A stretch of 64,000 nucleotides of DNA from Halobacteriales archaeon QS_1_69_70. GTDB lineage: Archaea > Halobacteriota > Halobacteria > Halobacteriales > Haloarculaceae. The notes below the pieces were generated by a model. That model saw only the letters and a program-made list of their open reading frames with translations. It was not told the DNA's origin and ran no database searches. This document shows, piece after piece, positions 7,846 to 16,437 of the stretch (within the stretch, counting starts at the first letter, position 1; the number at the start of each line of letters is the position of its first letter). A program made the translations under genes and the position numbers. The stretch spans positions 62,001 through 126,000 of the forward strand of contig PXRI01000008.1 in assembly GCA_003021005.1 (NCBI GenBank), written 5' to 3'.

Positions 7846-8685
7846 ATGGCAGCCCCGGGCGAGGCCCTAGAGCGGGTTCGGCAGCCGGAGTACGTCGGCG
7901 AGAACCGTTGTCTCCCGTGCACGGTGACGAACCTCGTCATCGCCGCCGTCCTCACGGCCGCCCTGGCGTGGCTATCGGTGCCGCTCGCGGTGGCGTTCGC
8001 AGTCCTCGCCGTCGCGAGCATCTGGCTGCGGGGCTACCTCGTCCCGAAGACGCCGGAACTGACGAAGCAGTACCTCCCCGACCGGCTGCTCGCGAAGTTC
8101 GACAAACAGCCGCGGCCGGAACCGATCGATCGGGACGAGTTCGATCCCGAGACGGTCCTGCTCGATGCGGGCGTCGTCGAGCCCTGTGCGGACGTCGACG
8201 ACCTCTGTCTCACCGGCGACTTCGAGGCCGACTGGCTCGCCAGCATCGACGAGCTGGCCGACGAGGACACGCTCCGGGCCGAACTCGCCGACCAACTGGA
8301 GATCGAAGGCGGCAACGTCACGTTCGAGAGCTACGGTGACGCGTTCATCGCCAGCGAGGACGGCACCCAGATCGGCCAGTGGGAGTCCCGCGCCGCGCTA
8401 CTCGCCGACCTGGCAGCCGCCGAGGAGCTACCCGGCCGGGTCGCCGGCTGGGAGCGGCTGAGCCCCCGGCGCCGCAGCCAGTTGCTGGGTGGGCTCCGCG
8501 TGTTCGTCCAGAAGTGCCCCGTCTGTGGTGGGCCTGTGGCCGCCGACACGGAGGTCGTCGAGTCCTGCTGCCGGTCGACGACCGTCGTCGGCGTCGCCTG
8601 CGAGGACTGCGGCGACCGATTGCTCGAGGTCCCCTACGAGGAACCCGGAGATGCGGCCGCCGCGGACGCCGGGGTCGGCGCGTAG
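7846..8685 (+). CDS. Membrane protein with C-terminal zinc-ribbon, unknown function
   Basis: The 279-residue protein has a Cys pair near the N-terminus (ENRCLPCTVTN), then two hydrophobic segments, LVIAAVLTAALAWLSVPLAVAFAVLAVASIWLRG. A soluble acidic region follows, and then a C-terminal four-cysteine cluster, KCPVCGG...ESCCRSTTVVGVACEDCGD, that probably binds zinc. I recognise the general shape as a conserved haloarchaeal protein of unknown role. A TATA-like stretch, gcaaatttttgcc, lies about 30 bases before the ATG. It is transcribed alone, convergent with ftsY. Confidence 0.65.
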   Translation: MAAPGEALERVRQPEYVGENRCLPCTVTNLVIAAVLTAALAWLSVPLAVAFAVLAVASIWLRGYLVPKTPELTKQYLPDRLLAKFDKQPRPEPIDRDEFDPETVLLDAGVVEPCADVDDLCLTGDFEADWLASIDELADEDTLRAELADQLEIEGGNVTFESYGDAFIASEDGTQIGQWESRAALLADLAAAEELPGRVAGWERLSPRRRSQLLGGLRVFVQKCPVCGGPVAADTEVVESCCRSTTVVGVACEDCGDRLLEVPYEEPGDAAAADAGVGA

Positions 8686-8927
8686 CGCATCGCCCGCCCG
8701 AAGTGTCGAAGCCGGGCTCGGCCCGCCGGACGCCCGGCCGATGGCCGCCGGGAACGGAAATCCTCGTACATGCGCTGGCCGTCCGGCCGACCCCGGTCCG
8801 CGTCGGCCCACCTCGGACCGGGGACCGTTCGAGTGGGGACGACCTCAGGGGTCCGCCCGAAGTCGCCGCGCGGCCCGCCATCGAACGGGGCACCCCGGCG
8901 GGTTCAACGACGGCCGTCCCGCACGGT

Positions 8928-10004
8928 CTACGCCTCGCCGAGCAGGCGGTCGACGATGACGTCCGGGTCGAACCGCTCTATATCGTCGTAGGCCTGGCCG
9001 GTGCCGAGAAATAGGATCGGTTTGCCGGTCACGTGCGCGATAGAGATGGCCGCGCCGCCCTGGGTGTCCACGTCGGCCTTCGTGAGGATGGCGCCGTCGA
9101 CCGCGGCCGCGTCGTCGAACTCCTCGGCGCGGTTCGTGGCGTCCTGGCCGGCGACCGCCTCGTCGACGAAAAGCGTCACGTCAGGGTCGACGACCCGGTC
9201 GATCTTCTCCAGTTGCGCCATCAGGTCGTCGGAGGTGTGTTGCCGACCGGCGGTGTCGCCGAGCACCACGTCGACGTCGTTTGCCTCGGCGTACTCGACG
9301 GCGTCGTAAATGACCGCCGCCGGGTCGCCGCCCTGCTCGTGGCTGATGAGCTTCGTGTCGAGGCGGTCGGCGTGCACCTCGACCTGCTCGTTGGCGCCGG
9401 CGCGGTAGGTGTCGCCGTTCGCGATGACCGACGCGTACCCGCGCGCCTCGAGCCACCGCGACAGCTTCGCGATGGTGGTCGTCTTCCCGACGCCGTTGAC
9501 GCCGGTGAACACGATCACGACGGGCGTGTCCGTCTCGGCAATGTGCCCCTCGAAGTCGAACTGGCCGACGCCGATCACCTCCCTGAGGGCCTCGCCGATG
9601 GCGCGCTGGACGACCTGCTCGCCGGACTCGACCTGCTTTCGGGTCTCGCCGACGAGTCGCTCACGGATGCGGTCGGTAATCTCCCGGGCGACCCCCATCT
9701 CGACGTCGCCGCCCAACAGCTCGAGTTCGAGTTGTTCGAGCGGGCCCTCCAGCTCCGACTCGGTGATGACCGTCCGCCCGGTTGCCGCCAGGGCGGCCTT
9801 CTTCGCGAAGCCGACGTCATCGGCCGCGTCCCCGTCGGCCTCGTCGTCGTTGCTCGCCGCGTCCCCCTCGTGACCGGCCGTCTCGGGCTCCGCCTCTCCT
9901 GCGGTGGACCCATTACCGGCTGCGGCATCCGCCTCGGCCGCCTCCGCCTCGGCCTCGACGTCCTCCTGGAACTGCCCGAGCTTGTCCTTGAGTCCGTCGA
10001 ACAT
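8928..10004 (-). CDS. ftsY: Signal recognition particle receptor FtsY
   Basis: FtsY is the membrane-associated GTPase that receives ribosome-SRP complexes for co-translational insertion. The 358-residue protein has the expected acidic N-terminal A region (EAEAEAAEADAAAG...), then the NG domain. G1 is TGVNGVGKTTTIAKL near residue 168, followed by GDTYRAGANEQ, the G3 DTAGRQHTSDDL near residue 248, and G4 TKAD. The closing GKPILFLGTGQAYDDIERFDP segment is typical. It follows pfdA and the LX gene in the same direction, a conserved haloarchaeal order, and is probably cotranscribed. No disruption is visible. Confidence 0.95.
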   Translation of the reverse strand: MFDGLKDKLGQFQEDVEAEAEAAEADAAAGNGSTAGEAEPETAGHEGDAASNDDEADGDAADDVGFAKKAALAATGRTVITESELEGPLEQLELELLGGDVEMGVAREITDRIRERLVGETRKQVESGEQVVQRAIGEALREVIGVGQFDFEGHIAETDTPVVIVFTGVNGVGKTTTIAKLSRWLEARGYASVIANGDTYRAGANEQVEVHADRLDTKLISHEQGGDPAAVIYDAVEYAEANDVDVVLGDTAGRQHTSDDLMAQLEKIDRVVDPDVTLFVDEAVAGQDATNRAEEFDDAAAVDGAILTKADVDTQGGAAISIAHVTGKPILFLGTGQAYDDIERFDPDVIVDRLLGEA

Positions 10005-10010
10005 CGCGCC

Positions 10011-10475
10011 TTACTCGTCGTCCTGCTGTTGGATCTGCTGTTGCATCTGCTGCATCTGCTGCTGTTGGGCCTGTTGGGCCTTCTGTTCGAGTTCGGCCGT
10101 CTCCTCGTCGACCTCGTCGATCTCCGCGTTGAGCGTCTCGATGCGGTCCTCGAGGGTCTCCTTTTTGATCTCCAGCGAATCGATGGCGCCCTCGCCGTCG
10201 CGCTCGGCGGCATACCCGCCACCGAGGCCTACGACGATCCGGTCCATGTCCCGGATGTCGGCGCGGACATAGGCGCCGCCGCCCAGCGGTACCTGCACGG
10301 TGTCGTCGGTCGAAAGCGTCTCGATCGCCTCGATGCCCTCGTCGATCTCGGTCTTCTGGCCCTCGATGGCCTGGATCTCCGCCCTTATTGCCTGTTTTTC
10401 CTCCTCCAGCGCCTGGAGCTGCTGTTGGATCTGCTGCATGGCGCCGCCGCCACCGCCACCGCCGCCGAGGCTCAT
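10011..10475 (-). CDS. pfdA: Prefoldin subunit alpha
   Basis: Prefoldin alpha forms the two-copy core of the hexameric prefoldin chaperone that hands unfolded proteins to the thermosome. The 154-residue protein starts MSLGGGGGGGGAMQQIQQQLQALEEEKQAIRAEIQAI, giving an N-terminal coiled coil. It continues through the beta-hairpin core VQVPLGGGAYVRADIRDMDRIVVGLGGGYAAE and ends in a second coiled coil with a glutamine-rich tail. The ATG at 10475 overlaps the stop of the LX gene (ATGA), so the pair is translationally coupled. The longer ORF of the track is an extension without support. Confidence 0.93.
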   Translation of the reverse strand: MSLGGGGGGGGAMQQIQQQLQALEEEKQAIRAEIQAIEGQKTEIDEGIEAIETLSTDDTVQVPLGGGAYVRADIRDMDRIVVGLGGGYAAERDGEGAIDSLEIKKETLEDRIETLNAEIDEVDEETAELEQKAQQAQQQQMQQMQQQIQQQDDE

Positions 10476-10645
10476 CGCTCCACCTCCGCGACGTCGATCC
10501 GGGTGCGCTTCAGCCCGTGCCGGGAGCCGAACTCCGCGTACGTCCGCTCGACGGCCACGTCCTCGTTGGGTGCCTCGACCTGCGTCTCGAAGTCCTGCTC
10601 GCCGTACCGGGCGGGGAACGATCCCCGGACGGTGAACTCGCTCAT
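10472..10645 (-). CDS. rpl18a: 50S ribosomal protein L18a/LX
   Basis: This 57-residue protein reads MSEFTVRGSFPARYGEQDFETQVEAPNEDVAVERTYAEFGSRHGLKRTRIDVAEVER. This is the archaeal LX (L18Ae) protein of the large ribosomal subunit; FGSRHGLKRTRI is a typical block. I chose ATG 10645 because the longer ORF adds an N-terminus unlike the family. It ends inside the first codon of pfdA, forming an operon with pfdA and ftsY. Confidence 0.9.
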   Translation of the reverse strand: MSEFTVRGSFPARYGEQDFETQVEAPNEDVAVERTYAEFGSRHGLKRTRIDVAEVER

Positions 10646-10940
10646 GTACGGACGAGAGTGGGGGAGCCGGAAGTATCTTCCCAAACCACTTTTTACTCGC
10701 TCGGGCTTCCTCGCTCGCGGCTCGCGGTTCGCTTCGCTCACCGCTCGCTCCGCCCGCGGCCTCCCTCCGGTCGGCCGCGCGCCGCTCGCTGCGGGGAGCC
10801 ACTCGCTCGCAAAAACTTGGGGAAAAACGACCGCCCCGGCCGCTCCCTGCGGTCGCGGCCGGTGAACCGCGCTCGCTTCGCTCGCGCGGATGCTCGCCGT
10901 CGTGCGACCTTCGACTTTTCTCCTTCGGGCGTCCTCGCTC
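10646..10940. repeat. GC-rich intergenic region with palindromic repeat units
   Basis: This stretch is dense in CGCTCG/CGAGCG steps, with a unit ggcctccctccggtcggcc at 10758-10776 whose reverse complement recurs, with one mismatch, at 14275-14293 and 14466-14484. A second palindromic unit, ggccgctccctgcggtcgcggcc, lies near 10840. No protein-coding sequence is credible. This looks like a dispersed haloarchaeal intergenic repeat. Confidence 0.5.
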
Positions 10941-11264
10941 TGAGAGACTAAAGAAACGGCGAAATAGGAATCTTATAAGGTAGTTAAAGAGGATATAAAA
11001 AATATTGTAAACTGTGTGCTTAAGAGCATTTTAAGGGAGGAAGAATGCTGTTCAAGTCAATTTATAAATTAGTATAAAAGAGAAAATACAGAGGACATTG
11101 AAAAAGGGTATAAAAAGGAGGCTACAGAATACGGATAAGAGGGGTACAAATGAGGCTTAAAAGGACGTGAGGACAAGATTGTCCAATGGAGGGAAGAAGG
11201 GTTGTCAAAGAAAGGCATACAGGAGGAAGAGAGGCGAATAGGAGACGGTTGAAGAGGGAATTGT
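10941..11264. other. AT-rich, purine-rich non-coding tract
   Basis: About 320 bases between the LX gene and eif6 are AT-rich and strongly biased to A and G on the plus strand (for example aggaggaagagaggcgaata and gaagagggaattg). Several TATAAAA-like motifs occur, near 10994, 11073 and 11110. No ORF with a recognisable product is present. It could encode an untranslated RNA or be the long 3' region of the minus-strand eif6 operon. I cannot decide between these. Confidence 0.4.
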
Positions 11265-11858
11265 TTACACGTAGCCCAGCGCGTCCTCGATCCGGCCGAG
11301 TTCCGGGCCGGAGGTGTCCCGGCCGACCACGTACCCCTCGGCGTTCGCCACCAGGCCCGACCCGACCAGGGGGCCGCCGTAGTTGATGGTCCCGATGTCG
11401 GCGTAGGCGCCGAAGACGTCCTCGAGGGCGTCCAGCTCCGCGTCGGTGGTCTTCGGGTGACAGAGCACACCTGCCTCGGTCGCGACGGCCGCCGTGCCGA
11501 CCGTGCGGACGTCCGCGAGCGTACCACGTTCGACCGGCACGTCGAGGGCGTCGCCGACGGCCCGGACGGCCTCTCGGGTGAGGTCGGGGTGGACGTACGC
11601 CCCGGTGTCGTTGGCGAGCACGACGTTCCCGGCGGCGTTGATGCGGCCCGGGAGTTCCGAGACGGCGACGCCGGCCGCATCCTCGATGCGGTCCCGTTCG
11701 CGGTCACGGACGCGCTCGCTCACGAGCAGGCCGTTCCCGTTGCCGACCGCGAGCGCGCCGACGGTGCCGGAGCCGGCGACGGTGGTGGGGACCGCGGACA
11801 CTCCCAGTTCCGCCTCGAAGGCCTCGAGGCGGTCCGTCTCGAGGGCCGCCCGGAGCAC
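11265..11858 (-). CDS. eif6: Translation initiation factor aIF-6, N-terminal segment missing
   Basis: aIF-6 binds the large ribosomal subunit and prevents premature joining with the small subunit. Clear family blocks are [90 protein letters not shown] and [13 protein letters not shown]. The start is GTG 11858, two bases after the rpl31e stop. The protein has 197 residues, whereas haloarchaeal homologues that I recall have about 220. After VLRAA it jumps to [14 protein letters not shown], so the highly conserved first strand (YVGVFARATD-like) is absent. I infer an in-frame deletion of roughly 22-24 codons. Confidence 0.88.
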   Translation of the reverse strand: MLRAALETDRLEAFEAELGVSAVPTTVAGSGTVGALAVGNGNGLLVSERVRDRERDRIEDAAGVAVSELPGRINAAGNVVLANDTGAYVHPDLTREAVRAVGDALDVPVERGTLADVRTVGTAAVATEAGVLCHPKTTDAELDALEDVFGAYADIGTINYGGPLVGSGLVANAEGYVVGRDTSGPELGRIEDALGYV

Positions 11859-11859
11859 G

Positions 11860-12132
11860 TCAGGCCGGCTCGGCCTCGACGACCGCCTCGCCCGCCTCCT
11901 CGAAACGCGCCGCGCGGACGCGGAGCGTCTCGGGGGGCTTCGAGCGGCCGCGCTCCCAGACCGCCTCGTTGATGGTGGGGTCCAGCCTGACGTCCTCTTC
12001 GGCGACGTTGAAGTGTTGGGCGAGGTGCTCGCGGACGAGGCTCATCGCCTTGTCCGCCCGCCGGCCCTTCGACTCCGCGAGGACGTCACGGAGCGGGACC
12101 GTCATGACGCGCTCGTCGAACTCGGTGCTCAT
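11860..12132 (-). CDS. rpl31e: 50S ribosomal protein L31e
   Basis: The 90-residue protein reads [41 protein letters not shown] and has the family blocks [30 protein letters not shown]. It is a large-subunit protein near the exit tunnel and matches the usual haloarchaeal length. Its start overlaps the rpl39e stop (ATGA) and eif6 follows within 2 bases, so the three genes form one operon. The long 417-residue ORF spanning this region is a shadow frame. Confidence 0.93.
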   Translation of the reverse strand: MSTEFDERVMTVPLRDVLAESKGRRADKAMSLVREHLAQHFNVAEEDVRLDPTINEAVWERGRSKPPETLRVRAARFEEAGEAVVEAEPA

Positions 12133-12281
12133 TCGTCCGTGTCGTTCCGCCGCCAGTTGCGGCGCTTGTGGTTCCGGAGGGTGTCGCGGTCGGTCTTCAT
12201 GATGACCCAGGCCGGCACCCGACTGTTCTGTCGCTCCAGCTTCGAGAGCCGCTTTTTCTTCGCCTTCGACTTCTTGCCCAT
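12129..12281 (-). CDS. rpl39e: 50S ribosomal protein L39e
   Basis: This gene is too short for the ORF track. It encodes 50 residues, [32 protein letters not shown]...[13 protein letters not shown], a close fit to archaeal L39e, which lines the exit tunnel. The ATG lies 27 bases from a TTTAA promoter box on the minus strand. It is the first gene of the rpl39e-rpl31e-eif6 operon, and its stop overlaps the rpl31e start. Confidence 0.93.
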   Translation of the reverse strand: MGKKSKAKKKRLSKLERQNSRVPAWVIMKTDRDTLRNHKRRNWRRNDTDE

Positions 12282-12304
12282 GATGGGCGGACGTTCCGCC
12301 CCGC

Positions 12305-12315
12305 CGGTTAAATGC
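12305..12315 (-). promoter_or_regulatory. TATA-like box for the rpl39e-rpl31e-eif6 operon
   Basis: On the minus strand the sequence reads cgcatttaaccgg, with TTTAA about 27 bases before the rpl39e ATG, consistent with a leaderless ribosomal-protein transcript. Confidence 0.5.
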
Positions 12316-12386
12316 GTTTCGAGGACGGCCCGCAGCGACTCGCCTGCGGGCAGCCACCGGCTCGACGCCTCGTGTTCGCCCGCGGG

Positions 12387-12938
12387 TCAGAGCGGGAACC
12401 GCTCGAGCGTCTCGTACTCGGGGCCGTCCGGCGTCAGCGTGCTCTCGGTCAACCGGAGTTCCGTGACGTCGAGAGCGCCGACTTCGGGGTGGCGCTCGCG
12501 GACCGCCCGCTGGACGTCCTCCTTGGCGGCCGCGTGTTCCATCCGGGCGAGGGTCACGTGCGGCGTGAACTCGTGGGCTGCCGGGTCGTAACCGAGCGGG
12601 GTCGTCGCCGCCTCCAGCGCCCCGTGCAGTCCCGTCAGTTCCTCGCTGCCCTCGGTGACGCCGAGCCAGACGACGCTGATGTAGGCCGTGGACGGGAAGA
12701 CGCCGAGGCCCTCGAACCGCGCCTCGAAGGGCTCGACGACGTCGGCGTCGTCGACGGCCCGGCCGATGGCGGCCGACAGCGCCTCGCGGTCGTGGTCGCC
12801 CTCCCCGAGGAACGTCATCGTCACGTGGGCCTGTTCGGGGTCGGTCGGGGACAGTCCCGGGAGGTCCCGGAACGGGGCCTGGGCCTCGGCGACGCCACCG
12901 GCCAACCCGTCCAGATCCACGCTGACGAACAGTCGCAT
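12387..12938 (-). CDS. thpR: RNA 2',3'-cyclic phosphodiesterase (LigT/ThpR family)
   Basis: ThpR belongs to the 2H phosphoesterase family and hydrolyses 2',3'-cyclic phosphodiester ends of RNA. The 183-residue protein has the two diagnostic HxT motifs: HVTMTFLGEG near residue 39 and HVTLARM near residue 130. The N-terminus MRLFVSVDLDG is typical, which supports ATG 12938 over the longer ORF start. Its length is normal and the frame intact. It is encoded just upstream of the rpl39e operon in the same direction, with about 100 bases between, so it may have its own promoter. Confidence 0.88.
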   Translation of the reverse strand: MRLFVSVDLDGLAGGVAEAQAPFRDLPGLSPTDPEQAHVTMTFLGEGDHDREALSAAIGRAVDDADVVEPFEARFEGLGVFPSTAYISVVWLGVTEGSEELTGLHGALEAATTPLGYDPAAHEFTPHVTLARMEHAAAKEDVQRAVRERHPEVGALDVTELRLTESTLTPDGPEYETLERFPL

Positions 12939-13145
12939 GCCGGCCGTTCGCCGGCGAGGCCCATAACCCCCCGGTCCGAGGGCCGGCACGGCCGGTCAGC
13001 CGCCGGTCGCCCGACCGCGCCCGGACGACGGTCTGACGGCCGCGGGCCGGTCGGGACGGGTGGCAACGGGACACGATCACGCGACCGACCTGCCGGACGA
13101 TCTGGGCCCGCAACCCTTACCAGCGACGGCGGTCAATCCAGTGGT

Positions 13146-13892
13146 ATGACCGACGAGGACCGGGACGACCCCCACGAGTTCTCCGCGGGACAGGGGTTCG
13201 GCGAGCCCCACGAGGGCTTCGACCTCGACCCGCCGTCGTTGGACGTCGACCCCGACCAGGTCGACCCCGTCGACTCCCGGGTGCTCGCGGACACCCTGGA
13301 CGCGGAGCACGTCCCGGCCGAGGGCGTCGACGCCGAGGCGCTCCTCGACGTCGGGCTCGACTACATGCGGATCAACCGCCACGAGCAGGCGACCGACACC
13401 TTCGAGCGGGCCGCGCAGTTCGCCGACCGGGCGACGGTCGAACAGGAGGCCCGGGTGAACGAGGGCGTGGCCCACGCCGAACTGCAGGAGTTCCAGGCGG
13501 CCATCGACGCCTACCGCGAGGCTCTCCGCATCGACGAGGACTCCGAGCACGCCGCCTCCGCAGAGACGAACCTGGCGTACGCGCTCTACGAGGCCGGGCG
13601 GAGCGAGCAGGCGCTCGAGCACGCCGAACGCGCCGTCGAACTGGACCCCCGGTTCCCGCAGGGCTGGTACAACCGCGGCTTCTTCCTCCTGGAGCGCGGC
13701 CTGGCCGACGACGCCGTCTCCTGTTTCGATAACGCCCTCCGGCTCGGCCACCGCAGCCCGGACGTCCTCGAGGAGAAGGCCCGGGCCCTGGAGGAACTCG
13801 GCGAGGACGACCGCGCCGAGGAGCTCGCAAGCGAGGCCGAAGAGTTGCGCGGCCAGGCCGAAGAGCGGATGGTCGAAGACCGAAGGCGATGA
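13146..13892 (+). CDS. TPR-repeat protein
   Basis: The 248-residue protein has a long acidic N-terminus (MTDEDRDDPHEFSAGQGFGEPHEGFDLDPPSLDVDPDQVDPVD) followed by about five tetratricopeptide repeats. Examples are YMRINRHEQATDTFERAAQ, NEGVAHAELQEFQAAIDAYREALRID, NLAYALYEAGRSEQALEHAERAVELDP and WYNRGFFLLERGLADDAVSCFDNALRLG. TPR proteins are adaptors for protein complexes; no partner can be named. ATG 13146 gives the usual haloarchaeal N-terminus. The stop overlaps the ATG of the DUF424 gene (ATGA), so the two are coupled. Confidence 0.85.
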   Translation: MTDEDRDDPHEFSAGQGFGEPHEGFDLDPPSLDVDPDQVDPVDSRVLADTLDAEHVPAEGVDAEALLDVGLDYMRINRHEQATDTFERAAQFADRATVEQEARVNEGVAHAELQEFQAAIDAYREALRIDEDSEHAASAETNLAYALYEAGRSEQALEHAERAVELDPRFPQGWYNRGFFLLERGLADDAVSCFDNALRLGHRSPDVLEEKARALEELGEDDRAEELASEAEELRGQAEERMVEDRRR

Positions 13893-14182
13893 TGCTCCTC
13901 CGGGAACGGTCAACGCAGGACGGCCTGCTCGTTTCCGTCTGCGACGAGGACGTTCTCGGGGACACCTTCGAGACCGGCGAGGTGTCGCTCACCGTCGACC
14001 CCGACTTCTACGACGGCGAGGCCGCCACGGCCGAGGAGGTCGCTGCCAGCCTCTCCCGGGCCGCCGTCGCCAACCTCGTCGGCCACGACGCCGTCGGGGT
14101 CGCCGTCAACCACGGCTTCGTCGAGGAGACGAACGTCCTGGAACTCGACGGCACCGTCCACGCCCAGTACCTCCGGATGTGA
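13889..14182 (+). CDS. DUF424 family protein
   Basis: The 97-residue protein reads MMLLRERSTQDGLLVSVCDEDVLGDTFETGEVSLTVDPDFYDG and ends AVNHGFVEETNVLELDGTVHAQYLRM. The layout (VCDEDVLGDTFE, then an alpha region, then HGFVEETNVLELDGTVHAQ) matches the archaeal DUF424 family, whose function is not established. Start and stop overlap by 4 bases with the TPR gene. Length and frame look complete. Confidence 0.8.
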   Translation: MMLLRERSTQDGLLVSVCDEDVLGDTFETGEVSLTVDPDFYDGEAATAEEVAASLSRAAVANLVGHDAVGVAVNHGFVEETNVLELDGTVHAQYLRM

Positions 14183-14583
14183 CCGCGTGGCCTATTGGCG
14201 ACGACGCCCCGGTCGCCAGCCACAGCGTCCGGCGACCGTGTCCGACTTCCGCATGACGCCGCCACGAACCGCGAGGCCGACCGCAGGGAGGCCTCGGAAC
14301 GGGCGAGCGGGAGGCGCGAGGCGCGACCAGCGGGAGCGCCTCGGACTGAGCGAGCGGCGTCCTCGCGAGCGAAGCGAGCGAGGGCTCGGCAGAGCGACGC
14401 TCTGCCGGCGAACGGAGTGAGCCGCGAGCAGGGAGCAGAGCGACCGACGACACGCGAGCCGCGAGGCCGACCGCAGGGAGGCCTCGGAACGAGCGAGCGG
14501 GGAGCGAAGCGACCCGCGAGCCACGCGAATCGACCGCCGCCTGCCGGTAGAGTTAACGGCAACCGACACGTCTCCCCGGTCGA
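14183..14583. repeat. GC-rich intergenic region with a near-perfect 40 bp direct repeat
   Basis: The segment at 14271-14310, beginning gcgaggccgaccgcaggg, recurs at 14462-14501 with a single mismatch. Between the copies lies a run of GCGAGCGAAGCGAGCGA-type units. The ORF-track entries here are low-complexity shadows. No gene is supported. The core unit also occurs inverted upstream of the LX gene at 10758-10776. Confidence 0.6.
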
Positions 14584-16278
14584 ATGGTCTCCGCGTCGGG
14601 TACCACATTCCTCCTGTGGGCGGGCTACGCCGTCGCGATCGGGCTCGGCGCGAGCCTGGCCACGTACGCCATAGCACACCGGAACAACCGGGTCTCGCGT
14701 GCCTTCGGCGCGGTGATGGCGGCGCTGGTCCTGTGGGCATTCAGCGCGTTCGGCCGCCTCCTCGCGCCGACCCTCCCCTGGTGGCGGGTCATGACGACCA
14801 TTATGTACGCCGGTGTGGCGGCCACTCCGGTGTTGTTCGTCCTGTTCGTTGCCTCCTACACCGACAACGACTCGTTTTTGACCCGCCGTCGCGTGGCCGC
14901 GCTCTTCCTGCTGCCCGGGATAACCGTCCTGGCGGTCGGGACGAACCAGCTCCACGGCCTGTTCTTCACGGCGATCGAGACGCGGGCGTTCGCCGGCGGG
15001 GAGGTCCGGGTCACCTCCTCCGGGCCGCTGTACTTCCTCCACGTCTTCTACAGCTACGCGCTCCTCTCCGTCGGGACGGTCATGCTTCTGGCGTTCGCCG
15101 TCGGCACCCCCAGCGCCTACCGACGCCAGTCGGTCGCCATCCTCGTCGGCGCGGCCGTCCCGTGGATGACGAACGCCGCCTTCGTCTTCGGGCTCCGTCC
15201 CTCTATCCCCGCCGACCCGACGCCGGTCGGGTTCGCCGTCGGCGGGATCGCACTCGCCTACGCGATGTTCGGACCCGGCGTCACCCGCCTGACGCCGGTC
15301 GCCCGGTCGGCCGTCGTCGACGCCCTCGACGAGGCCGTCATCGTCAGCCGGTGGGACGACGAGGTGGTCGACGTGAACCCGGCCGCCCGGCGGCTGGCCG
15401 CCGTCGAAGACCCCATCGGCCGGCCGGTTTCCGAGGTGGTGCCGGACCCCCTGTTCGGGACCGACGATCGGCCCGAGGCCATCGCCGTCGACGGGACGCG
15501 GCGCTGGTTCCGGCTCCGGGAGGTGGCCCTGCCGCGGGCGGGCGCGGTCATCCTCGTGACCGACCTCACGGAACAGGTCCGCTCGAAGCGCCAGCTCGGC
15601 GAGCAGAACGAGCGCCTCGAGCAGTTCACCCGCGTGGCCGCCCACGACCTCAGGAACCCCCTGAGCGCCATCTCTGGCTATGCGGACCTCGCCCGGGAGA
15701 CCGGGGACGTCGCCCACCTGGAGAACGTCGACTCGGCGGTCGAGCGCATCGAGACGCTGATCGACGACCTGCTGACGCTCGGGGAGGAGGGCCAGATGGT
15801 CGAGGAAACCGTTCCGCTGTCGGTCGCGGCGACCGCCGAACGCGCCGGGCGCCGCCTCGAGGCCGGCGCCGCCTCCGTGGACGTCGAGGAGGACGTCACG
15901 GTGCTGGCCGACAAGCGTCGGTTCCTCCAGCTGCTGAAGAACCTCCTTTCGAACGCCGTGCAGCACGGTTCCAGGAGCCCGCCGTCACGATGCGGGGACG
16001 AGGCCGTCACCAACGGCGGCGTGACCGTGACGGTCGGCCCGTGTCCGGACGGGTTCTACGTCGCCGACGACGGCGTCGGCATCCCGACCGAGGACCGCAC
16101 CGAGGTGTTCGAGTACGGCTATTCGACCCACGGCGGCACCGGTCTCGGGCTCCCGGTCGTCCGGAGCATCGCCGTCGCCCACGGCTGGAACGTCACCGTC
16201 ACGGAGGGCGACGACGGTGGCGCCCGCTTCGAGTTCACGGGCGTCGAGACGGGGCCGATCGCCGGCAACGGGGGCTAG
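14584..16278 (+). CDS. Membrane sensor histidine kinase with 7TM input domain and PAS
   Basis: The 564-residue protein begins with about seven hydrophobic segments (residues 1-230) like the histidine-kinase N-terminal 7TM module, including LWAGYAVAIGLGASLATYAIA and ALVLWAFSAFGRLL. A PAS-like region follows (VDALDEAVIVSRWDDEVVDVNPAARRL). The HisKA phosphoacceptor is RVAAHDLRNPLSAISGYADLA near residue 352. The ATPase domain shows the N box LLKNLLSNAVQHGS, G1 ADDGVGIP and G2 GGTGLGLPVVRSI. It autophosphorylates the histidine and passes phosphate to a response regulator, which is not encoded nearby. No frameshift is visible. Confidence 0.88.
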   Translation: MVSASGTTFLLWAGYAVAIGLGASLATYAIAHRNNRVSRAFGAVMAALVLWAFSAFGRLLAPTLPWWRVMTTIMYAGVAATPVLFVLFVASYTDNDSFLTRRRVAALFLLPGITVLAVGTNQLHGLFFTAIETRAFAGGEVRVTSSGPLYFLHVFYSYALLSVGTVMLLAFAVGTPSAYRRQSVAILVGAAVPWMTNAAFVFGLRPSIPADPTPVGFAVGGIALAYAMFGPGVTRLTPVARSAVVDALDEAVIVSRWDDEVVDVNPAARRLAAVEDPIGRPVSEVVPDPLFGTDDRPEAIAVDGTRRWFRLREVALPRAGAVILVTDLTEQVRSKRQLGEQNERLEQFTRVAAHDLRNPLSAISGYADLARETGDVAHLENVDSAVERIETLIDDLLTLGEEGQMVEETVPLSVAATAERAGRRLEAGAASVDVEEDVTVLADKRRFLQLLKNLLSNAVQHGSRSPPSRCGDEAVTNGGVTVTVGPCPDGFYVADDGVGIPTEDRTEVFEYGYSTHGGTGLGLPVVRSIAVAHGWNVTVTEGDDGGARFEFTGVETGPIAGNGG

Positions 16279-16437
16279 CCGGGCCGCGCCGGACGCGCCT
16301 GCCCCTTCGAGTGACCGGCGCTCGACGGCTGCTCCGGGGTGAGCGTCGACCGGACGGACCCGACACCCGTCCCTCCGCTCGCTTCGTCGACCGGCCGGCA
16401 GGCGAAGGTTCAAGCGCTCCCGGAACGGGTCGCCGCC

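Noticed and set aside
9033-10865. 610-residue plus-strand ORF antisense to ftsY/pfdA
   Set aside because: It is antisense to three well-recognised genes, so it is not real.
11860-13113. 417-residue minus-strand ORF that includes L31e sequence
   Set aside because: Only the L31e part is real; the rest reads other frames of rpl39e, thpR and intergenic sequence.
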